From Hyalella azteca (Eukaryota > Arthropoda > Malacostraca > Amphipoda > Hyalellidae): DNA of 64,000 nucleotides. This document shows positions 25,480 to 36,964 of the stretch, one piece after another (position 1 is the stretch's first letter; each line of letters opens with the position of its first letter). The DNA lies in NCBI RefSeq assembly GCF_000764305.2, contig NW_025932021.1, positions 124,001-188,000 on the forward strand, in the 5' to 3' direction. Made by a program: the position numbers and the translations under genes. The notes beneath the pieces are model-generated. The model was not told where the DNA came from. It made no database searches and saw nothing but the letters and a program-made list of their open reading frames with translations.

Positions 25480-27131
25480 AATTACAAGCTTGATGATTAA
25501 CTATTACCAGAGCAAATACGATTTTGATTCAATTTTTCATGTTAGGAGTCAATAGAATTTATCGTTTAACTTGGATTCTTTAATTGTGATTTAGAACTTC
25601 GTCTCTAGGCTTTGATGAGGAGCCGGGAGCATGCAGGGCGAAGCAGGTCACCTCGAGCATCACTACCAATGACGACTCAGCGAACACATGATTGGAACTT
25701 GCGAGTCCCTGAGGTCATTAACATCACTAATAACGAGTTTACATAGTGTAATGAACAAACATGATGTCTTATTGAGTCTTCTAATATATCTTCCTAGGAG
25801 AAGAATTAATAATGGAATCCGTTTAATCCTTAGGAGCTTTTGGTATTTGGTATTTATTACTTTGCGCTGAGATTACGAAGCCTTATTTTGTACCTTAACT
25901 TTATTTTAAATAAAATATAAACCACTCTGAGATTTATACGACTGAATAAATTTTAGTTGGGAAATGCAAGAAGTTTTAAATGAAGTGAAAAAACAGGCGT
26001 TGGTATATAGGGATTCGATTATTTTCTCGTTTGTTCGTCCTTTGCCAGAGATTGGTCATAGGTCGTTCAAATATGGTAAGTTTTCTTTGAATTCACTAAT
26101 ATTATTTTGAATCCAGTGGCAAAATTTCAAAGCTCTTCAAAACTATTTCGGTTCTCACGCTGCCAGATTTTAGTCTTCATTCTATGCTCAATAGAAGCAC
26201 GACAGATCTCCATCTGCGTCTACAGGACATGCATGAGATGGTTTATTTACTTTTATAAACATTCTAAATTTTATTCGAGAATTTGAGGACTACTGATCGA
26301 GGATTGACTACATAAAAATATCATCCAACTTCTATTGGTCTGTAGCTGTGCAGCTTGATGAGAGTTAATGTGAATTCTAATTCACATATTCAGCAATATA
26401 TACAATAGAATATGGAATTCATTCTTCATGGAGGTAAATACAGTAACCACATACCTGCATCTAATTAACTAATCCATAATTTGCGTATCTGAAAAAACCG
26501 TCTTGAAGGCAATTAACCTGAGCCCCCAAAAAGCAATTGACAACTCATTTGAATTAGACATCCTATTTTTCATGAAGGCTTGCTTGCTAACTACGCTTGT
26601 TTCATCGAATCTGAACGAGAAGTTTTTTTTTAATAGACACGGCATCACGGCTGCTCCAAAAATTTCTGTCAATTAACCTTATTTTTGACGTCGTTCCCTG
26701 TACTGGACACGCGAACACCCACTAAATTGAGGCGCTGAATCATGTGTTCATGGAACCTTACGCAGTGAGATTTGTGGCTGAATTTCTCACTTTATTGGTA
26801 AACCCAACCGCTAATATGCTTTAAAAACACTCATAACTGCCCAATAACGCAGCGCCCCAATAACGCAGTGTGATCATAACGATTAGTAGGAATCGTGTAA
26901 CTTCTTCACTTATAATGATAACATATAAGAAAGGCCTGATGACAAAGCAACTAGCAAGGTTACTCCATTTCTGTCTGAATTTTAGTTCGTCATATATTGC
27001 TTCTGATAAAGAGATTTTAGTTAAATTTGAAGCCAAATGGTTTTAATCTTAATTTTCACGTGTTTTAAATTATCTAAATTAAACGAATAAACTCTACAAG
27101 AAAGGAATGTTTATTATGAAAAAGACTTTAT
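25480..27131. other. Upstream flank of GR-D; no gene seen
   Basis: The sequence aligns with 11194-12430 upstream of GR-A. The leader block homologous to the GR-A upstream ORF lies at about 25590-25690 but lacks the aligned ATG. The rest is AT-rich with no supported frame. Confidence 0.5.
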
Positions 27132-27228
27132 TTAATTCTGACCCCAGTAAACAGTGGGGCAGGTCTTGTCTGCCTACAGCCGATCAATCAACAGTTTGCT
27201 CAGACGCGCACGTTGTATTCATCTCACT
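27132..27228. repeat. Junction block shared with 12431-12527
   Basis: Same block as before remnant B. Here it runs on into DNA upstream of GR-E, so this is probably the unbroken arrangement. Confidence 0.7.
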
Positions 27229-28652
27229 AACAAGTTGATTCCGAAGCGTCAATGTTGACGGCACCAAAACAAAATAATGGCCTTGCATGTCGATAAAAAT
27301 AATTTATGCCATAGACGTGTGTTTGTATTCAATTTGCCGCATATTCATCAATTTAGTTTATGGTTTGAACTTTAAGTATTAGATTCCAAATAAGGAGTAG
27401 AATGTTTCATCGAATTCATTCCACAACTTGCCCATTGTCACAAATCTCAAATTTTAGAATGTAGTCTTTTAGATTTTCAGGTGACCAACTATTTTCTGCA
27501 ACGTTTGAATAAGTTAAACTAAATATTGTCTTACTTCACAAACACACACACCAAGAACAAACCAAAATCAAATCTAAAAGACACAAGCATGACCTCAAAT
27601 AATATCCGACGTACAATAAGTCGATTTCATGTCGCAGGTTTGATTCTTTGTAATTTTGCGTCATAGTCTTCTAGCAGTTTATATTGGTCATGATTATGCT
27701 TTGAGCATTGTACTCAACTTCTCTGGTATCAATTCTGTAGTCTTTTCTCTAGTTGGACTGGCAATGGAAGCGACAGTCATGACTGACAAATGTGCATTTT
27801 TCGGTTTAACGTAACTGCATATTCATGATTGATTTTGTAGGTGGAGTCATGTTTTAGTTGAAAGAGAATAATATACTGGCAATCGACTTTCGCATACATG
27901 TTACATGCCCGATTCGCATGTAGGCAGTTGGTGACGGGCACGACTGATGTCGACCCAAATTGCTTCAGAGAGAATACGGCAAGCGCCGTTCAAAATTGAC
28001 AAAAACTGTCATTTCTGAGCTTGACTTTGAAGAGAAATGTCGCCGTGCAGTATGGATCCAGTTCTTGTCTAAAGTGTATACAACATTAATGTGCCATCGC
28101 AAGATTTCATTCATATCAAAATTCACCACTGTACAATAGATTATTAAATGTGCGATCGGAACACTTAACTATATTGGAGCATTGTTCGTTCATTTTTTTT
28201 TTTGTCGGAGGAAAATGTCTACTTGTTTGTTTCAAATGAAATAACAGGGCACATGAAAGTTTTTCAATTCATGTACGAATATCTAAGAACCTCTAAGAAC
28301 CATAGGCTAAAATTCCCGATAGTTTAATCAGTTGTAGGCTATGCACGATTCGCGGTAAGAGAATATTTACAATGCCGGCGCAATAAGCAATCATGTTTGC
28401 ACATCACACTACGAAAACTCAGGGGGCGTTTGAAAGTGTTTCAGACTCGTGAAATGAAAGGATGTCTGCTGTGAAGTGCTTTCCCGGGCTCCAAATGCCG
28501 TCATTAAAAATCTTGCTCGACGTTTGAATTGCCGCTATGAATAAAATTTGAATGTGAAATTACATCTCCTGACCGTTGATCTAACATAACATTTATGAAT
28601 AACGTGAAGAAAAATTTTTCTCACTTCCGTTTGTATTCATTGAGCCGTAATA
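27229..28652. other. Upstream region of GR-E
   Basis: No coding frame is supported. The ~37-bp block at 28385-28421 resembles those upstream of GR-C and GR-H and may belong to the promoter or leader of GR-E. Confidence 0.45.
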
Positions 28653-31600
28653 ATGATGGCGTTGCAATGTGAAATGAAAAGTATGCTCCTGTGGTCACTT
28701 CGCCTCATGCGGGCGCTGGGTCTCGCTCCTTATAAGTGCAACAATGGAAACTGTGTGAAGTCGCAAGTTCGTCTCGGCTTCAGCATTTCCATGCAAAATC
28801 TTATCTTCATTTCGGTTGCGTGCAGAATAACAGACGTGGTTAACGGTTATTCGAAAAACAAATCTGATGTATATTTCATGATACGCGATCTATACGGACT
28901 TTTTTATTACGGCATGATGATGTTGATCTCGTTTCATTTCTTAACGTCGAGCGCTCACGTCGTCAGAATTGTGCGATACTTAAACGATTCCTCAACAAGT
29001 CCCAAGTCCGTTAGCAGATCTCAGTATATATCAGCTGGATTAATTGTCATCACTGTGTGTCAACAAATTTACAGATCATCAATGGATCATTATGCAGTTT
29101 CGATGTCCAAGTTCATCTTGGGCTGCGCATCAAATTTAATATACATATCATACTTAGGACTCCCATTTATTTTTCATTCCCTGATAAAGCTTTTTACACT
29201 GGATTTGAGGCAGTCGACAAGTCATATTATTTATTGGAAGAATAATACATGTTTTGAAGCCCAGCAATTTCAAGACGACGCAAACGAAGACTTCGTCGAG
29301 CGTGACCTGGCTAATATCTGGATTAACTTGATCAGGATTCGTCGAGTCATAACTGAAACCCAAAAAGCATTTTCGGGCGTTGTCCTCGGAGTGATCGCGA
29401 TAGACCAATATCAGTTAGTGCTTGCAGTGCTATTTGCCTCTTATGACACAATATCACAAAATTCAGTTATATCTTCGCTTTTCTACACATTTCCTACTGC
29501 GTTACAGTTATATCTCATCCTCGACTCCCAAACTGAGTACCTCAAAGTGGTGGGTAATGTCTATGATAAAAAAATTCATTTCACTTTCGCAACATTATTG
29601 AAACGTGAGCTAGTCAAGCCTTCTGAATATAACAGTAATTAATATTTAGTTTATGGAAAAGACCGTTCACCATTAGACCGCAGCTATGTGAAGTGCCGAT
29701 GATGTAGAACTAGCCACGCCTGTTAAAAAAAGAAAAATTTCCCCTTCAAAAACAATTTCCGACTTAGTATGTGTTCCTTTTTTTGCAAAAATGTCCATTG
29801 TTTTAATCAGGCAAACTAAAAGTCTTTCCATAAAAGCTAGCCTTATCATCATTACGGAAAGGGTAGAACATGAGTATTGTACTGATGGATATGATAGAAT
29901 CGTGCTTGAACAATTAGAGAGTAGCTCAAAAGAATCGAGGGTGGATTCGGAATTTTACATTGAGTACATCCGGATCATTGAACTTATTTTATTAATAGTA
30001 TTTTATTCTGGCTGATATCACTCTGCACTCGACGTGCAAACTCCGAGATCAGGCTTATATAGCACGGCTGGAATATTTCCGTAACAACAAGAGGAAATTA
30101 TTAATAGTAATCGTAATGAATAATAACCCTTAACTTTTTTCCAGTGTGAGGAGGGAGTGAAACGGGTCACAAGGCTGACTGCAGCAGCGGGATGCACGGG
30201 AACGCAGAACTGGAAGGCGAGAACCTAAAATGCTTGTATTTATTGTCAGAGACGATAAGGGATGAAAAACAGTGGTATAGACTTTGAATTCTATATATCA
30301 TGGCACAGCCAAACTTGTGACGATCCAATGGTCAACCTGAATATAAAATGATATGAAATTCATATATGCACTCGTATATGCTGCATAAAGATGCCAAACT
30401 GATCACGCCGGATGAACTTAAAAAAATTAAAAATCCAATTTGTTGAAACGCTTGTTGGATTAGGAGTCACTGACAACGCAAGTACTCAATTAAACAGTGT
30501 TAATCAGTAACCGACTTCCATAAACTCTTTGTTAAGTAATTGTATTGTTACAAGTACGCTACGATATTCCGACACGCAAACGCCCGACCACGTACTAAAT
30601 ATATACTTTGAAACTGCACTACGATTACCTAATAGAGATTATTTGTATTGTTTACAACTGTCCTATGATTCACTAGAGCATAGGAATTGTATTTTTTTGC
30701 AAACTGCATCGCGGTTGCAGACGGTGTGGCAGCTGCGCGGCATCAAGGCTGGGCTCAAGAGCATGCCGCGCTTCTCGGTCTTCGGTCTCTTCGAGTTGGG
30801 CCGGCACTGCCTGCTGTCGGTGAGCGCTGTACTCGGGGCCATCTACATTATTGTCCAGATCTTGGTAGTGTTAGAATAGCTAGTCAAATAAGTTCTATAG
30901 AATACTGTTTGTTTCAATATTGAAAATCATATGCTTCTCATGGTATTAAAATATTCATAATAGCTAAAATAAACAAACAAAATTCTAATACCGACGTCCT
31001 GTGCAAATAAAGTGAAACGGCTCACAAAATCAAAGATACACACAAATTTATTGCGATAATTCGAACAAATTTTGGGTTCTATGTATATTGCGCAAGCCCT
31101 TATTTTAGCATCAACTAATTGTTCAGGATTAAATTACTCTCATATTTTTGTTAAGATATTTGTGGCGTGGACGCTTCTAAGAAATTTTAAAGGGCACATT
31201 TATCGAGCACTCACGCAAACAATGAGAATATTTCTTCCATGCAATGCCCACATATGTAGATTCTTGCGTTGGTTTTATTATTCTACTGCTCTTGATTTAA
31301 TTATAAACATGATTAGTGATATTTATAATATAATTAATTATATCATTAATATTGAACAACGATTCAAGATCTCATCGGATTTATTCCCCGTAATAATATT
31401 TAACAAAAATTACTCAGTTAACACCTTTTTAATGAACGAAGTTCTGCTCCAATACAGGTAAATTGCTTTTGTTCGGGCCCTCCGAACAGTTAAACAACCA
31501 TTCATGCAGAATGTTTTTCATTGTTAAGGAGCCAGCTGCAATCTCAGCAAATGCTAGCTTGAATAATTTTAGATGCTTTACTTTTGCTAATTCATTACCC

Positions 31601-31693
31601 TCTGTCCAGATGGGATCCATCGCGCTCACCTACGTCATCATCGCAGTCCAGTTCACGACGAGCAACAGCCCCGTCACGTGCAAGGCCTTCGCG
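28653..31693 (+). CDS. Gustatory receptor GR-E (7tm_7 family), 5' half of a tandem receptor fusion
   Basis: Coding exons are 28653-29549, 30145-30216 and 30721-30819, plus the start of a hybrid exon at 31610. The first 28 codons of that exon are the normal exon 4 with TYVIIAVQF. Together they give all seven expected segments (299 + 24 + 33 + 28 residues). Exon 1 starts MMALQCEMKSM (a second ATG follows at once) and carries the usual LLWS..LMRALGLAPY opening. Exon 2 ends AAG|GCGAGA, one base from the GTGAGA of GR-A and GR-D, so intron 2 is another GC-AG candidate. Instead of the usual tail and stop after CKAFA, the frame continues without a break into C-type exon 1 sequence (copy F). No stop or frameshift was seen. 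It is a distinct subtype from both A/D and C/H. Confidence 0.8.
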
Positions 31694-32269
31694 AGAATAA
31701 TGCGATATCTGAAAATTTCATCATCAACGCTAAATTCAGTTAGCAAGTCACAATATATCGCGTTGGGAATAATTGGCACTGCTGTTTGCCAACAATGGAT
31801 TTACAGCTATCAACATTACAGTTATCAACAAGCAGCAACGATGTACATACTCTTCGTCAATTGTGGAAATAATTTGATTTACTTATCCTACGTTGGACTC
31901 CCCTTTATTTTCCACTCATTAATGAAACTTCTTACAATTGATTTGATGAATGCTACAAGTCGTGTTCCATTTGGGAAGCTTGGAAAATATTCCGACAACA
32001 GAACCGAAGTACAAGCCAAGCTTGCTCTGGCCACAGTCAGAATTCGCGTGATGAAGATTCGTCGCGTCGTAAAAGACACTCAAAAGGCGTTTTCAGGCGT
32101 TGTCCTTGGAGCGATCGTTTTCGACCAGTACGAGTTGGTGCTGGCGGTTCTCTTTGCCCTTGTTGACACAAGATCGCATAATACGACCCTGAATGCTGTT
32201 TTCTTCACATTTCCAACTATTTTGCAGTTATACCTTATCCTCGACTGCCAAACTGAGTACCTAAAAGTG
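31610..32269 (+). other. Hybrid exon: GR-E exon 4 joined in frame to 5'-truncated C-type exon 1
   Basis: The exon has 220 codons and opens after TCTGTCCAG. Codons 1-28 are receptor exon 4. From AGA at 31694 it matches GR-C from residue 105 (RIMRYL, at 15393 in GR-C), and it ends at the usual donor AAAGTG|GTGAGT. The junction TTCGCG|AGAATAATG shows no clear microhomology. Both splice sites and the frame are intact. Confidence 0.85.
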
Positions 32270-35200
32270 GTGAGTTTTTTCTTTGCCCGAAAATCAAGTG
32301 TGTTTTTTCCCAACGAACATTAAGACAAATGCGAAAAACATTACACACGGGGTTCGTTCCATTAAATAGATGTTACATCAAATAAATAGACAGTGTTCCA
32401 ATGTCTTTATCAACTAATATTCCTATGTTAAAACAGTCAGACGAGCTTTAGTGTCACGCTCAGAAAAACCGTCTATGAATTAGAGATGTATATAGTGATA
32501 AATTATTATTCGAAACTCAGGTTTCCAATGAGGATTTCCTTCTATCAGCTGCATTGATGTAAAGCTTCTAGGAGTGCGTGAACTTATGTCTAGCATAGGC
32601 AGTAATTAGTTAAAGCATTCGCATCGTTATTATAAAAATGTTTCCATGTTTTTCAGTGTGAGGAGAGAGTGCAGCGGGTCAGGAAGCTAACGGCTGCAGC
32701 GGGTCGCTTGGAACAGCAGAAATCAGAGGCACGTACCTAAAATTTGCATTCGACATCTTACTGACAATGGTCACAAGTGACTAATTTGAATTCATAGATC
32801 AGGTTGAGATGTTAAATGTGAACTGAATTTTACAGATTTAATGGCAGGGCGATGATAATTCTTGTGAGCGATTTGCAATGACGTTAGAACATTCAGAACA
32901 CGTCATATCGAATACGAGCACCGCCATTCAGTAAATCATGTAGCCCCAAGATGCACGGCCAAGGAGACGGTTATTGAAAGCTTGATGTAGTAGTCTTTGT
33001 AGACTCGCCGTGGTTGAGGTGTGAAACGCACGGAGACGAGCAGCGAGTCGTAGGTCCGAGCACTGAAAAATCTGTGCCGTCTCTAATATGCAATAGCCAT
33101 CTTTGTAGCGTTTATAATGTGGCCGTTATGTTTGCAACGAATCCTTATTCCTAAAGCCATCACGTCTGATGTCGAGTAAAACAATAATTCCTAAATTTCG
33201 CTACGGTTGCAGATGGTGTGGCAGCTACGCGGCATCAAGGCTGAGCTCAAGAGCATGCCGCGCTTCTCAGTCTTCGGTCTCTTCGAGTTGGGCCGACACT
33301 GCCTGCTGTCGGTGAGCGATGAGGGCTAAATTATTGTCATGGGTTGAAGATTGTTACTGTAAGCTACTTAAAAACATTTGCAAACACTATTCATTTTAAT
33401 ATTGAAATCACATATTTCTCACCTTACGCATATACCGATTGGTAAATGTACGTGCTTTTGTCATCTGCTATATGCATTCATTTCCCAAATAAAAATTATG
33501 AGTGGAGCACCTATGTTTTTAAGATGGCAATAGGCGGACGCCATAGGTGGAGCAGCTATGATTTATATAGTGAATTAAGGGTGGCGTGCACCACCTTTAC
33601 CATACTTATAACCTGCCTATGGCCCCCCTACCCGTAAAGCTCTTCTTCCGCAAATAACTACCCATTGGCACCAGTGGCACATTGACGAGCCACAGATGGC
33701 CACTTTTTAAAATGAAGTCGTAAAAAAATTTTAATTTAGTTTCTAATCCGATGCTTATGTATTTACTGACATAGTTCCACACAATCAGCGTTGTAAGGGC
33801 TGCGTACATAGATCTACCATTATAGTACAAGTAACAATGTCGGACATGTAGCAGGAACAAATTTTCAGAGTACCATACACATACCTCGTGAGAAATCGAG
33901 TTGAAGAAACTCCATGCCTGCAGGATTCGAACTCCGGTCTCCCACACGCGAAGCAGAGCCTCTACCGTTGAGCTATAGGAGAGGACTAGCCTCTTGAGTA
34001 ATTTTAAAATATTTGACTGAAGTATTGCAAGTTTTAATTTCATCGAATTACAGAAGTTTTCAAGTTAGTGCTACCACCGTGATAATTAGATGGTTCCATC
34101 AATAATTATATTTGAACATGCTGCTACATTCAAATAAACAGCCACTGAAACAAACTCCGTTTATTCGTAACGAACTATGGTTCAGCTCAGAATAAAGGCT
34201 ACGGAAAAATGCTTAATAAGCATCGAAGTTTCATAATGTGAACATTACACCGATTTTGACAGCTGTTTGATTCGAAATATTTTATAAAGAATATTCTTGC
34301 GTGAATTAAGAATTCATATCACTCGATTATTTTGAAATTTCAGGCGTGAATTACCTGCTCCACTTCGTGCCACTATTTTTCTCTTGCATAATCTTCAATC
34401 TTTTGCGTACAAAAGATACCAGGACCACTCTAGTAAGCGATAGAAAGACGAATTTTTATTCGTATCCCTCTGCGTAAAAATGATACTTTTTTGACGAAAA
34501 AATAACCCGGAAAGCACATATTTCAAGCAGGACATGGTAAAGATTATTAGGAAGCAGGTCATAGTTAAGATTAGTAAGATTAGTAGGTAGCTCAACGCCG
34601 ACTCCCGTAAACCCAACTCGAGTGAACGTGTGCTTGCTCGACTGCTCGCTGTGCTTGGAAGCCGCCTAGCCGCTGTGCTTTAGAGATGCCTTTCCTTTAC
34701 AGACTACGTCGACGTGGCTTTAGAGTTTAGATAAATGTGGTGATTTGAGAATATTGTCAATATTATATAACACACTCAATCGATCCATGCAATTTATACT
34801 TAATGATACAATAATTAGTCTGAATTGATCGCAATATTTTCAACACAGCCAGTTGGCGTATACGCAAAATTCGTAATAAATTTACTCAATATCTCATGTG
34901 AACATAAAAAATTGGATTCGCTGTCATCTTTTGAGAAACTAGTTTTTGCGACAAAAATTTTCCAGTGTTCTGCGGACAATTTATATCAGAAGCAGTGTGA
35001 TACATGCCCAGTGGCTTCACTTTAGTTTGGAAAATTTGTGAACACCTTGTCTATCTGTCAGTTTTACTCATACCTACTGAATTCACGCTAAATTTTCGCT
35101 AAATTTTCTTAACAGAACTTAATCTTAAATGCCAAGCACACAGAGCGTTTCGTCTCAGAACGCCGAACGAACGCCAGAACGCCAAGCACAAGTCATGGTT

Positions 35201-36964
35201 TCGTCTTAATCTTGAATGACCTGCAACCCAAAAACACTTCTCTACGTTGGATAAATTACATTGGCAAATACCTTCGTGCACTGTGCAGTTTGGGCAAACG
35301 GTTATCGGTGGCTCACAAGAGATTTGTCTGCAATGAGCCATAGATGTTTCAGACCCTACAAATCATCGATGATTCATCGATGACTCCCACCTATACTCGC
35401 CACTCTTTCGATTTATTGGTGTTTTATTGTCGATTTTCGGCAGATCTGGCCACCCACCGTTACGCCACCTATAATCTACTATCGCCACCTATTATCATCG
35501 GTGCTCCACCCTTAATTTTTATTTGGGTTTGACGCCGGGAAATCAACTAAGCGTGTAGACCACAAATTTCTTTCAAATGTTGATTTATAATAGCATCTTC
35601 ATATTGTTGGGGCTCTCTGCATGACTAGCCTACATGATCGTATAGGTTTAGTCACTAATGCGCGATAATTTAAACACTTTATTGCACCACACTTTCAAAT
35701 AAATAATCAACGTGTTGTAGTAAACTTATTGTAAAAAATGATTACATATAAATGTTATACATCGTTGCATTCTTTCCTCTTGAGTCGCTTCTTGAATTCA
35801 AGTTTTGAATCCTGACATTTGAGATTCAGGTCGGCATTTGAGGCTTTCCTAAAAGTACAAATAAAAATATATAAATAACCGATAGAAAACAAACATTAGC
35901 ATACCTATAAACTCTAAATAATTACATTTCTATTCCGTATCAGATCTATTCACATAAATATTTACATATTGACATCCTAACACAGCACATACCTCCGCTC
36001 CGGCTTTCCACGACACAATAACCCTACCACCTCATCCTTCCGCCCTTGCCCCTTAGCCTTCCGTAAACTCTAAACTAAAATGACAATTTAAAATTCTGGA
36101 CTATAAACAAATTATACAGTCAATACGCTGATACATAAATAACTATGATTTCAATCCCTTACAATATTCTGATAAAATAATGAAAGTTTTTGTAAAATAC
36201 CTGAATTTAATGATCACTCAGGCGACATATATATTTTCCTCAATCTCTCGACTGCTAACGTCTAACGCAAGCACAGTAAAAGTGAAACGATTCAATATCT
36301 CGTTCAAATTCTTAGTGAAATTGAAATTGCCTTCAATGGATTTTGCTGCCTATTTCAGTGCCTAATTCCATCTCATTGAACCAAAAATATACATAGCTTA
36401 GTAATTTTCCAGTAATTTAAAAAACTTGAATTTAACATATAATAAAAAAATACGTAGGTTATTCAGTTCGATTGATTGATTGCCTTAATACCATTCAAAA
36501 TGTACAAAATCATCCGTTTACCTCTTTTTCTTTGGCCATTCTAAAAAAATATAACTCAGTACTCACTGCAGTGAGTGACAGGGAGCGCATTTTATCGTCG
36601 ACGAAAACGTGAAGTAACGGACGGACAGACGGATGGACGGACGGACATGGCGAGCACAATAGTGCATCTTTTCCATAAATGAGAAAATGCGCTAAACAGT
36701 AAAATCACTATTGCACAAGTTTTCTGAAAGGTTTAACTAATATTTGTCACCTTTTTCTTTCATCGTCAATATTCAAACTGTAACTTGAGCATATCTCAGC
36801 ATGGATAATTTTGCCGCGCTCTTCGAATTAAATCAGGAAAGTTTGTCCAGATGGGATCCATCGCGCTGACCTACGTCATCATCGCAGTCCAGTTCACGAC
36901 GAGCAACAGCCCCGTCACGTGCAAGGCCTTCGCGGCAACAGCAAACATTTCAGTTGAAGTCTGA
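31694..36964 (+). CDS. C-type gustatory receptor copy F, 5'-truncated, 3' half of the E-F fusion
   Basis: Coding parts are 31694-32269 (in the hybrid exon), 32657-32728, 33213-33311 and 36851-36964, all phase 0. The protein part lacks the first two membrane segments of GR-C but keeps the other five, including TYVIIAVQF and a stop after SVEV. Exon 2 ends GAG|GCACGT (GC-AG candidate). It has no start of its own: the sequence upstream of 31694 is GR-E exon 4, so it is either translated as part of a 670-residue E-F protein or is a pseudogene. Intron 3 carries a 2.04-kb inverted-repeat insertion (33484-35527). Exon sequence is close to GR-C, and the middle is nearly the same base for base (32000-32060 against 15700-15760). 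Confidence 0.7.
33484..35527. mobile_element. Non-autonomous DNA transposon with ~32-bp terminal inverted repeats, in intron 3 of F
   Basis: The ends read CCCAAATAAAAATTATGAGT... and, inverted, CCCAAATAAAAATTAAGGGT..., matching over about 32 bp (both continue GGAGCACC). GR-C and GR-H have the empty site (TTCATTTTGACG / TCCATTTTGACG); the insertion duplicated two or three T. No transposase frame is seen in 2,044 bp. The 145-codon minus-strand frame at 33606-34043 does not resemble one. The superfamily cannot be fixed from the ends alone. It also contains a tRNA-like segment. Confidence 0.8.
33910..33984 (-). repeat. tRNA-Ala(CGC)-like sequence inside the transposon
   Basis: On the minus strand TAGCTCAACGGTAGAGG (A box) is followed by a loop with anticodon-like CGC and GAGTTCGAATCC (B box). 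The anticodon stem pairs with several G-T pairs, but the T stem and acceptor stem do not pair, so this is a decayed tRNA or a SINE head rather than a working tRNA gene. Confidence 0.55.
36546..36694. repeat. Palindrome plus ACGG microsatellite element, copy 2
   Basis: Same order as at 18388-18566 with a shorter ACGG run. It lies in the homologous place in intron 3 of F and so came with the cassette duplication. Confidence 0.6.

Noticed and set aside
33910..33984. A functional tRNA-Ala gene
   Set aside because: The acceptor and T stems do not pair, so it was kept only as a tRNA-like repeat.
33606..34043. 145-codon minus-strand frame inside the intron transposon, considered as transposase or receptor
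   Set aside because: No catalytic DDE/DDD pattern or helix-turn-helix was seen, and part of it is read through a tRNA-like sequence.
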